Shown in pieces: positions 1-8,300 of a stretch of 14,490 nt of DNA (positions are counted from its first letter, which is position 1; every line of letters starts with the position of its first letter). The notes under the pieces were generated by a model, which ran no database searches, was not told the DNA's origin, and was given only the letters and a program-made list of their open reading frames with translations. Position numbers and translations under genes: made by a program. The stretch lies in NCBI GenBank assembly GCA_964523735.1, contig CAZFYZ010000105.1:1-14490 (forward strand), given 5' to 3'. This DNA is from CAZFYZ01 sp964523735 (GTDB lineage Bacteria > Armatimonadota > UBA5829).

Positions 1-3000
1 CTTGCTAGCTTGGACATTCCCACGGTCCGTCACCACTACTTCCTGTCGACGACCGAGCGGGGGCGCGACCGCGTGCACAGCTACGTGGTTGAGCAGTCCA
101 TCGCGGCACAGGTCAAGCAGTTTCATCCAGGCGTTCAGACGCCCGGCGGTGACTTGCGAGGGCTACTCGAAGCTTGCGCGGCCTACTACCAGGAGAAGGG
201 CAAGCCGTTCGTGCTGGTTCTGGACGGCTTGGATCATGTCTGGCGCATCAATGCAGCCGACAAGCGCCCGCTGGACGACTTGTTCTCACAGGTCCTGCCG
301 TGCCCAGACAACATGGTCCTGTTGGTGGGCACGCAGCCGGTCGACGATACCCAGCTGCCCAAGGACCTCTTGGCGGTCGCACCGAAGGCCAGCTGGCGAG
401 AGTTGCCGGCGATGTCCGAGAACGCGGTGTTGTCGTACCTGGGCAAGGCCGTTGACGAGTGCAGGCTTTCGACCCGATCCGACCATGAGGAGCAGTCAGA
501 GCGCCAGTTGCAGGAGGCGGCAACCGCGCTTCGCAAGAAGACCAACGGCCACCCGTTACACGTCATCTATGCCGCTGCGGAGCTTGAGCACACCGGGGGC
601 GACCTGAACAGCTGGAATATCGAGCGGCTGCAAGGGGACATGACCAAGGAGGTGAGGTTCTACTACGCATCCCTGTGGGCAGATCTCCCGCCCAGTCTCC
701 AGGACACGCTGCGCTTGGTGTGCGCGTTCCCCTTCTTCTGGCCGAAGGCTGCGTTCTTGGAGATTGCGGCGAAGCTTGGTACGGCTCAGCCCGATGTCGC
801 GAAGGTGGAGCACCTGCTGCATTCTTCGGTCGCTGGCTTGAAGGTCTTCCACGAGAGCCTGGCGGTGTTTGTGCGCTCAACGCTGGGCTACGACGAGCGC
901 ATCAAGGAGCTGATGCCGGCGGTGGCGAGCTGGTTGGAGACATCGGCGCCGCCCTCTCTGCGCGTCAACTGGCTCTGGTCGGTTCAGGCCAGGCTCGGTG
1001 ACCCCAAGAACCTCGTTGCCGGGTTGACCCGCGACTGGATCATGTTCCGCCTGGAGGAGGGCTATCCAGAGTCGCTGTTCGACACCTTGTTGTCGGAGGC
1101 TATGGTCGCGGCGCTGGATGCCAACGCGTTTTCCGACGCCTACCGCCTTGACCATCTCAGGGCGCGGATGGTCCGCGGCAGCGAGTTTCAGATGCAGGAC
1201 GACGACATGGCTCGGCTTGTGTCGTTTACGCTGAGGCTGACAGCCGACGACGGTGTAGTCTGCGAGGCTCTGGCGTCGCGGCACGAGACGGACATCTTGC
1301 GTGTGGCCGCCCTTGGCTTGGCCTTGCAGGCGCGAGGACAGGCGGTACTGGCCGAGACCTGTGGTGCCGAGGCACTGCGGCGTTTCAGAGGTCTCAGCCG
1401 ATTTTCCACGTGGTACTCATCCAACGCAGGGACTGCTGATTTCAAGTTCTTGGTCGAGGCGTTCTCGCACCTGGGTGTCATCGGTGGCTCCCCGGAGGCC
1501 TTCGCCAAACTGGTTCACGAGAACGGCCCGGTCGTGTGGATGCCGAGAGCCCGGATGCTGGTTGATGAGGGCGTGCTGGACGATCTGATAGACGCAGCCA
1601 CCCCGCTGCCCCCCGACGACCCGGATAAGAGTGTTCTCAGCGACGTCTGCGTCCGTGCGGCTGCAACGGCCGGGGTGAGCATCTTTGATCGCGACGATTT
1701 CAGCAAGCTGGCGCGAACCCCGTTCGCTGCTGCGCTGGAGGCAGCCCGCACACGAGTCTCGAAGCCGCTGAACGAGCCCATCCCCATTGAGTGGCTTGAG
1801 GGTGGTTACTACGAGCGCAAGGACGACCTCAGCGCGCTCGTCCACCATTGGTTCTTCAGCGGCTTGCACCTGAGCCTTTGTATGCAGGCTGAAGGACAAA
1901 CCGGCTTCGAGTTCGTGCGGGCGCCCACCTATGAGGACAGGAGGAACATCAGCTATTTCCTGAATGCCATCTCAGCGATTGCAGCCCAAGTTGCCGAGCG
2001 CTGGTGGCGCAGGGAGTTCGTGGACTTTCATGAGCTGTTCGAACTGCTCAAGCCTATCCAGTTCAGGCGATTCAGGCAGGGGCACGATGCCAGCTCAGCC
2101 GCGGAGGATTTCCGGGCTGGACTGCATCGCATTGCCTGCGACATCAGGCTGGGGAGCTGCCTGCTCGCCGGTCGCGACGATGTTGACCTCACTGACGCGA
2201 CCATGGTCGCCGCAGCTACCAGCGAGTGGTTCGACCCCGCGTCCTTCCGCACCCAGTATGCGGCAGGACTGCTGACCAGGATGAGCGATGAAGCCGCAGC
2301 GGCCTTCATCCAATCCCAACGCGTCCTGCTCGATGCTGAGATCCGCCAGGAGACCAGCGTTCATCTTCAGACGCCGCTGCAACTCTGCGGCATCGCCCTC
2401 AGCCACGGCTTGAACACCAGCGCCCGGGAGCTCTGCAAGCAGACTTGGGAGCTGGTGACCGGCTACGGGCACCGCAAGGACCCCACGTTGAACAACACCG
2501 TCGACGCCATTGACTACTTGGTGGAGGTCGCGCCAGACGATGCTCGACGACTGCTCAGCCTGGTCTCGCCACAGGTCCACCGCGTGCTGGACTTCACGGA
2601 CGGAAAGGGCACGAGGCACGTGCTCTCAGCCGCAGACCGCCTGCTGGCGAAACTCTGCCCACCAGCTCTGGTGGTGAAGTATGAGGAGCACACGGACGCG
2701 GGCGATTGGTCGCATGCGGAAGACAGCCTGCGGGCGTACGTAGAGCAGGGCGTGCGGGACGGTTGGCCGCTGGACGCGCTCATACGCACGGGTGTTCACC
2801 CAGAGATCCAGGACGCGTTGATGCAGCTTGAACGCAATGGTCAGGATGGCGCTGCCGAGCGGCTGCGTGTTCTCAGGGAGCATGCCGGTTGGGACGTCGG
2901 CGTGCTTCAGCGCAAAGACTCGTCTAGCGGCGACATTGACAGCAAGCCGTATACGGGCGACGTCACGACGTTCGCACCGGAGCAGGTCGACGACCTGCTG

Positions 3001-3552
3001 GCAAGCCTGTCGACCAGCTACAACGAGAAGAACAGGCTGCTTCGAGCCTGGTACGAGCACTGGGATAAGGCCGGACAGGGTAAGCGCCTTCTCGCGGCGT
3101 TGGACAGCTTTCTTCAGTCAGACGACGGGCGAGTCAACGGTATCCTCGAACTGTATGACCTCGCCTTTGAGACGAGGCGCAAGCTGAGCGGCTCAAAGGC
3201 TGCATGGAATTACCTCGTCCAGGCGCAGATCCGGAAGGGGGCGTGGCTGGGCTTCGCGGAGAGCGAAGAAAAGACGCGTAAGCGGCTGGATATGATCGTT
3301 CAACACTACCCGAGTCGTTGCGACGAGTTCGTCGGGGCGACGACGTACGCGATGTTCGGAGAGCCCGAGCCGCCGCGTATAGCGCCTACGGATCTGATGG
3401 TCTATTTCTATGCACGACAGAAGCGCGTTCCCGACGCCGTGAAGTTCGCCGAGATGATGGTGAACTGCGTTCTTGAAGATACCCGAACTCTTCCGCTGGA
3501 ACGGCCGCGCTGGGCAGAAGAGCTCGACGCCGCGAGGGCGAAGGGCACATGA
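1..3552 (+). CDS. Large STAND-type NTPase, 5' end outside window
   Basis: The frame is open from base 1 (1183 codons visible), so the gene begins upstream; the TTG at base 10 is not a convincing start because the protein is already inside an NTPase fold there. A Walker B-like strand FVLVLDGLDH lies at visible codons 70-79, a second hydrophobic strand NMVLLVGTQP at about 104-113 fits a sensor strand, and an NGHP motif (GxP) at about 182-185 fits the helical/winged-helix part of STAND NTPases. The Walker A loop is not visible and must lie upstream. From about codon 230 on, the protein is a long, mostly helical array with no catalytic motif I recognise, like the ligand-sensing half of Avs-type proteins. 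It overlaps the next gene by 4 bp (ATGA), so the two are probably translationally coupled. A role as an anti-phage sensor is inferred from fold and neighbours. The N-terminal effector cannot be judged. Confidence 0.8.
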   Translation, partial: LASLDIPTVRHHYFLSTTERGRDRVHSYVVEQSIAAQVKQFHPGVQTPGGDLRGLLEACAAYYQEKGKPFVLVLDGLDHVWRINAADKRPLDDLFSQVLPCPDNMVLLVGTQPVDDTQLPKDLLAVAPKASWRELPAMSENAVLSYLGKAVDECRLSTRSDHEEQSERQLQEAATALRKKTNGHPLHVIYAAAELEHTGGDLNSWNIERLQGDMTKEVRFYYASLWADLPPSLQDTLRLVCAFPFFWPKAAFLEIAAKLGTAQPDVAKVEHLLHSSVAGLKVFHESLAVFVRSTLGYDERIKELMPAVASWLETSAPPSLRVNWLWSVQARLGDPKNLVAGLTRDWIMFRLEEGYPESLFDTLLSEAMVAALDANAFSDAYRLDHLRARMVRGSEFQMQDDDMARLVSFTLRLTADDGVVCEALASRHETDILRVAALGLALQARGQAVLAETCGAEALRRFRGLSRFSTWYSSNAGTADFKFLVEAFSHLGVIGGSPEAFAKLVHENGPVVWMPRARMLVDEGVLDDLIDAATPLPPDDPDKSVLSDVCVRAAATAGVSIFDRDDFSKLARTPFAAALEAARTRVSKPLNEPIPIEWLEGGYYERKDDLSALVHHWFFSGLHLSLCMQAEGQTGFEFVRAPTYEDRRNISYFLNAISAIAAQVAERWWRREFVDFHELFELLKPIQFRRFRQGHDASSAAEDFRAGLHRIACDIRLGSCLLAGRDDVDLTDATMVAAATSEWFDPASFRTQYAAGLLTRMSDEAAAAFIQSQRVLLDAEIRQETSVHLQTPLQLCGIALSHGLNTSARELCKQTWELVTGYGHRKDPTLNNTVDAIDYLVEVAPDDARRLLSLVSPQVHRVLDFTDGKGTRHVLSAADRLLAKLCPPALVVKYEEHTDAGDWSHAEDSLRAYVEQGVRDGWPLDALIRTGVHPEIQDALMQLERNGQDGAAERLRVLREHAGWDVGVLQRKDSSSGDIDSKPYTGDVTTFAPEQVDDLLASLSTSYNEKNRLLRAWYEHWDKAGQGKRLLAALDSFLQSDDGRVNGILELYDLAFETRRKLSGSKAAWNYLVQAQIRKGAWLGFAESEEKTRKRLDMIVQHYPSRCDEFVGATTYAMFGEPEPPRIAPTDLMVYFYARQKRVPDAVKFAEMMVNCVLEDTRTLPLERPRWAEELDAARAKGT

Positions 3553-4994
3553 TGGATGACCTTCGCATCCTCGTCGCTAGGCTGGGCTGGCCGTCGACCG
3601 CTGCACGGTGGTGGGCCATGCAGGAGCTCGCCGCTCGGCTGGGCGCGCCGGCGTCGAAAGCGGCGACGGAGGCCGCACTTCTTGAATTCCTCGGCACAAG
3701 GAAGCTCGAGGCCGAGGTGGTGGAGGCGCTCTTCATCTTCTGGATGGCCGTGCAGGCGCACGGGTATGAGGCCAGCCAGAAAATGGCCGAGAGCATTCCT
3801 AAGACGTCCGTCCTCTCGGAGCTGTTGCTGGAGAGCCTTGGTCTATGGGCGGACACCCCGGACGAAGGCCTAGAAGAAGTGCCTGAGGACTTCGAGATTC
3901 CACAGGATTTCAACGGAGTGCAAGGGGCGGACCTTCCGCGGATGTTCCGTACTTCCATGACGGAACTTGAGGCCGCTACGCGGCTGCCGTTCGTCCGACA
4001 GATGGCTTTCGAGTGGTCAATGAACAAAGGGGCCTACCCGGATGCTCCTTTTCAGGGCGACCCTTGGCATTTCTCGCGCCCCTTGGGCGAGGGGTTCAGC
4101 GGCCAAATCTCATCTCGTACTGCCTTGCGGATGATCTCCGCTTACCACCGCACGCTAGCGGTTGCTGAGGAGTTTTGGGGCATGCCTCCCGATAGAGCGG
4201 AGGACAGGGCTCTGTTGGCTCTGCCTGTTCACCCGACGCTTGCGCTGCTGAGGCCTAGGCGACCAGCTTGGTTTCCAGGCCGAACGGACTTCGACGGCGA
4301 TGACAAGGCGATAGGAGAGGCAGTCCGCAGTCTCATTGACCAGGTTCAGCGGGACCGTCCTGGCGACGAGCTGATGGCCTTCTCGTCGCCCGTTGTAATG
4401 TCAATGGACCGCTGTGTGGAGGTCTCGGTCGTCCGGTGGGCGCAAGCGTCAGGTAGCAGCGTCGCTGATGAAGGCTTGGCTGAACACTTGAAGGACCTGT
4501 GGAGAACTGGAGGGCTACTCGCTAGCGACTTCCAGGAGCCACTGGGCACGACTACAGTCGTGGAGTCGCCAGCTCCTCACGCGATAGCCGATGAGGAGAG
4601 CAGGGCCTGGCCGCTGGCCAAGCCGCTCGACTTCAACCGTCTAGGCTACCTACAGCACGACCTTTATCCGGGGCGGCTCTTCTTGCCGACAATGCCAGGG
4701 CGTGGACAGCTGGAGGTCACGCCTTGTGCCGGGGGGCTGGAAGTCAAATCCGGTAGTGAGGTCGTCGCTGACCTTTGCTACTGGAATGCAGGCTGGGGAC
4801 CGGTTCGCCCGATCCAAATCAGCGGAAACTGTGGCACAGCCCTTGTCTCCAGAGGTACGGCCTATCGCACATCGCCGAATAGAGCGGCCCCAGATGTTCA
4901 GTCGTTCTACTTCTGGCGTGTGCGAACTCTTCACAGGAAGGGCGGCTTCGACAGCTTTGAGGAAAAGCTGACCTCTGGCGTCACGTTCGTGTGA
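3549..4994 (+). CDS. Unknown 481-aa partner of the STAND NTPase
   Basis: I do not recognise a family. The first ~100 residues are leucine/alanine-rich helices (ARWWAMQELAARLG, then LLEFLGTRKLEAEVVEALFIFW) that resemble HEAT-type repeats. The last ~107 residues (from about 375) look beta-rich, with glycine turns and aromatic strands such as SFYFWRVRTLHR. There is no signal peptide, membrane segment or obvious nuclease/NTPase motif. The start ATG overlaps the upstream stop as ATGA; a second ATG follows immediately at 3552, with AAGGG about 6 nt ahead, so the true start may be one codon later. The tight coupling suggests that it works with the NTPase, as adaptor, regulator or effector, but that is inference. 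Its stop codon is 10 bp from the stop of the opposing avs1c gene and no terminator is visible between them. Confidence 0.8.
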   Translation: MMDDLRILVARLGWPSTAARWWAMQELAARLGAPASKAATEAALLEFLGTRKLEAEVVEALFIFWMAVQAHGYEASQKMAESIPKTSVLSELLLESLGLWADTPDEGLEEVPEDFEIPQDFNGVQGADLPRMFRTSMTELEAATRLPFVRQMAFEWSMNKGAYPDAPFQGDPWHFSRPLGEGFSGQISSRTALRMISAYHRTLAVAEEFWGMPPDRAEDRALLALPVHPTLALLRPRRPAWFPGRTDFDGDDKAIGEAVRSLIDQVQRDRPGDELMAFSSPVVMSMDRCVEVSVVRWAQASGSSVADEGLAEHLKDLWRTGGLLASDFQEPLGTTTVVESPAPHAIADEESRAWPLAKPLDFNRLGYLQHDLYPGRLFLPTMPGRGQLEVTPCAGGLEVKSGSEVVADLCYWNAGWGPVRPIQISGNCGTALVSRGTAYRTSPNRAAPDVQSFYFWRVRTLHRKGGFDSFEEKLTSGVTFV

Positions 4995-5004
4995 CGCAAC
5001 TAGG

Positions 5005-5310
5005 CTACGACTCGTCTTCCACGTCTGCTTCACCCCCTTCGCCGGACTTACCGTTCTCAGCCATCTGGCTGAGCATCTTGCCCATGTCTGTGGCAATCAT
5101 CTGGTGGCTCATGTTCGCGTTCAGGCGCACCATTTCGTTCACGCTGAGCATGTCGATCCGGCCGTTAGGCAGATGTCGAACCTCAAGCAATCCGTCTAGG
5201 CCGTTGGGATGCAGCTTGCCGGTGTTGATCTGCTCAAAGGTGAGATTAATGCGTTCTTCGAACTCACCCCGAGTCATCGGCTGCCGCATTGCCGTCATTC
5301 TTGGAAACAT
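5005..5310 (-). CDS. avs1c: Probable AVAST type 1 small protein Avs1c
   Basis: A 101-residue cytoplasmic protein, third gene of the minus-strand operon. Its ATG lies 2 nt after the avs1b TAA stop, so translation is likely coupled; AGGG about 10 nt upstream is a weak Shine-Dalgarno sequence. The body looks helical, with a conserved-looking GEFEERINLTFEQINTG stretch near residues 15-31. It is strikingly rich in methionine (11 of 101), most of these clustered at about 54-83, and ends in a glycine/acid-rich, probably disordered tail (EGGEADVEDES). No enzyme motif is visible. The assignment to Avs1c rests mainly on position and size: I recall type 1 AVAST loci as MBL hydrolase, protease-STAND and a small third protein, in that order. 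Its biochemical role is not known to me. An alternative internal start at Met5 or Met8 cannot be excluded. Confidence 0.7.
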   Translation of the reverse strand: MFPRMTAMRQPMTRGEFEERINLTFEQINTGKLHPNGLDGLLEVRHLPNGRIDMLSVNEMVRLNANMSHQMIATDMGKMLSQMAENGKSGEGGEADVEDES

Positions 5311-5312
5311 GA

Positions 5313-8300
5313 TTAGTGCGCCCTATTCAGCTTTGCTCGGATATTTCCGTTGACTCTCAGTATCCATTGCATGCGCCAGCCTGGAGGTAACGTCAGCGCT
5401 TCGCGTTGGATGGCAAGCATCGAGACTTCGTGTGGGCGGCTCGCCCCGGCTGTGCGGACAGTGCTCCCATCCCTCCAGTGATATCTGACCATTGCGGAGG
5501 CGGGGGCCTGCAGGAGCTCGTGGAACTGCGGGTTGGCGATGGAGGGCGTGAGAGATCCGAAGTGCGCTAGCCCCGGTTTGACACGACTGCAAACCGCCAC
5601 TTGATCGCGTGGGACCGGTCGAGGCAGCTCGGTCGGTCTGAAGGTGCCCAGCTCTATGGGGTAAGGATCCCGCTGCCCCGGCGATAGCAGGTGCGACGTA
5701 AGGTCTACCCTGATTATCTGCCACTTGTGCTCAAGGTAGCCTTGGACGTCCAGGAATACTAGGTCGCCGCTCGACGGGAGGAAGCCCGTGGCATTTCCTG
5801 ATCCGAGGGCTTCGATCAGGCTTGCGATGAGCTGCCGGCCGTCAGGTGGCTCGACGAGGGACTCTGGGTTGTGGATGCGCAGTGCGGCCTCAATCTTGAC
5901 CAGTTTCTCAATCGGTGCAGGTCCGAAAAGCGCGACATTGAGTGCAAACCTAAACCTTGCAGCCCAACGATCTGGAATGACATTGGCGTTAGCCTTGAAT
6001 CTCGTCGCTGCCAAGGAGTCCAAGTGTCGAACGTCATCGAATGAGTGTTGTCCACACAGTTCCCTGAGAATCGCGGCGACTCGCATCCGAGCTGCATCGT
6101 CTATAGCCCCAAGGCTCAGCAGTTCCTTCCAAGCAGCCGTCAGGCCTGGAGGCACATGATCTGAACGCAGGATGTCCCCTGGCTGGACGGCCGGGCTCTC
6201 GCTTGTGAGTGCCTTGGCCCGAAGTGTCCCGACGGCATCAGCGGCCGAGGCAATGCCTTTGGATCTGGCGCGGTCAGCTATCCGCAGGAGCGTTGCATAT
6301 CTGCTTGCGTGAGTGCACGCCTTCGCTACTTCGCTAACGTCGACGCAGCGGGCGACACGCTCCCACAGGGCTGCTGCGCTCTCACGCGAAAGTACGTCCA
6401 GAGCTGCAGCCGCAATGTCAGCGCGGTTGCCGCTCTCCATGGAGAAGGCGAGCGGAGCCAATTTTTCCATCCACACGTCATCGCTTCGCAGGAGCCAGAG
6501 CGCCATTGCCGCGGCCGAATCTCGTCGCTCCCAGCTCGGGTGATCCAGAGCCCACAGGAGGAGCTCCAAAAGGGCATCTGTTGCCGTCGCGGACGCTGTC
6601 GCACCGATGTAGGTGAACGCGTCGGCCGGCGCGGCGCCCACCATCTCGCGGACATGGTCGGTCGCCACCGATAGCAGTTGTGTCCGCTGGTCGGCGTCGA
6701 GGTTGGGTCCGATAAGCTGCATGAGCTGGTAGGCAACCGACCAACTCTGTGTGTGCTGCTCACGTAGGGCTAATGGCACATAGAGCCGTGCCAGCTCATC
6801 TGCCGACCTGACGTTGTCTTGGATGAGGAGGTCCGCCATCCTGGCAGGGTGGCCCTTCGACCAAATCGACCAGCCGCCGTCTTGCACCGCTCTCAGCGCA
6901 GCAATCGCATGCTCGACTGCCGCGGACGTGTTCCGGCGCTTCAAGTGCCTGCGCGCCTCTTCAAGTGCCTGTTCCGCTGCCCGTACGGAAGCTCTCGTTC
7001 CGAAGGTGCCTCGCATGACCTCTCGGTCTTCAGGGCCTTCCTCTTCTGCTGGTCTCGTGGTGGCCTCAATCTTGGGCTCAGCGGCCGCTTGGGCCTTGGC
7101 AGGGCCTGGGCCCATCGGAATTCCGGACCTGCGACTCAACGTTTCAAGGTCGTGCGGCTCGAAGGCGCCGCGGTATTGCTCGAAGAGCGGCGAGAAGCTC
7201 TCGCGCACGGTGTCTGACAACGCCTCGTTCAAGCAGCTGAGAAGCATCCACGCTCGTTCACCGTTCATTGCTTGCACGATGCTGCCGATTCGTTTGACGG
7301 CCCATTCCAGGTCGACGGAGCTTGGTGAAATTTCCTGAATCAGCTTTGCATAGGCTGGACCCCAGTCCCTGAGGTAGCGCTCGTCTCCATGCTGGTAGAT
7401 CTCCAGAAGCGCCCAGCGAATGCGCCAGTCTGCGGCGGTGCCGACATGCTCGAGCAGGCTCACTAGGGATGCCTGTTCCTCCAGGGCACCACCAGGGAAG
7501 CGCATACCTACGAGCGGGGCGACGCGGTCGAGGCCACCGTGCGATGCCTGTGCGCGCATCTCGTCAATGCTGCCGCAGGCCTGGTGCTGGAAGTAGCGCA
7601 CGGCGTCCGAGTACAAGCCGCGCCGGCTCAGCTCGCCGATGAAGGTCGCCTTGTCCGAGCGGACGTACCGCTGGAACGTCATCTCACCACTGGCGTGCTC
7701 TAGGTATGCAGCAATCTGGGCGAGCCCCGCGGGGGCAATCGCGGCAGTAGCTGGCAATACCTCGAGCGTCCGCGACATCACTGCAAACTGATCCTCCTTG
7801 TACCAACTGGGTCCCATCGAGACCGCCAGAACTGTCTGGTACGTCTGAAGGGCCTCCTCGTGTGATTCCATCTGCGCGAGCAAGGGCACCATGGACAGAA
7901 GCTCGGGGACGAGCTCGTGCCTGTTCTCAACGTTGTCCCGGACGTAGTTCCTCCACCGGAGCAGCAGCTCGAACACCCTGTCGGCAACATCTCCCGAAAC
8001 TGCGGCGTTCACGAGAGTCGGCACGACAGCCTGTAATGCGCGCCGGAAGCCTTCGTTGTAAAGGCCGAGCTGCCCATCGAACGAGTCCTCAAGGACACCA
8101 AGAAGGTCTCCAAGCTCTTCTGGCATGCAATCGAGGCAAAGCTTCGCCAGGTAGCCGTACAAAAGCGGCACGATGTTCTCGGGGATGAAGTACGCGTCCG
8201 GCCAAGAAATTCGCGAAGCGAGGTCAAGTTGCAAGCAGGGGAGCACGTCGTCTTTCAGATACATGCGCGCAGCTGCAAGTGCCGTGTCATCGTTGGATGC

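Noticed and set aside
10..12. TTG codon as the start of the first NTPase gene
   Set aside because: The frame is open to base 1, no ribosome site can be seen, and a STAND NTPase needs a Walker A loop ahead of the Walker B at codon 70; the real start lies upstream.
1417..1899. 160-aa minus-strand frame inside the NTPase gene
   Set aside because: Antisense shadow of a continuous coding region, with no domain and no upstream signals.
3386..4027. 213-aa minus-strand frame across the end of the NTPase gene and the start of the 481-aa gene
   Set aside because: Ser/Arg-rich shadow composition, and it crosses the well-supported ATGA-coupled gene junction.
6939..6971. 13-bp direct repeat (CTTCAAGTGCCTG at 6939-6951 and 6959-6971)
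   Set aside because: It lies within avs1b in two different frames, coding for a charged helix; spacing and context give no sign of a mobile or regulatory function.
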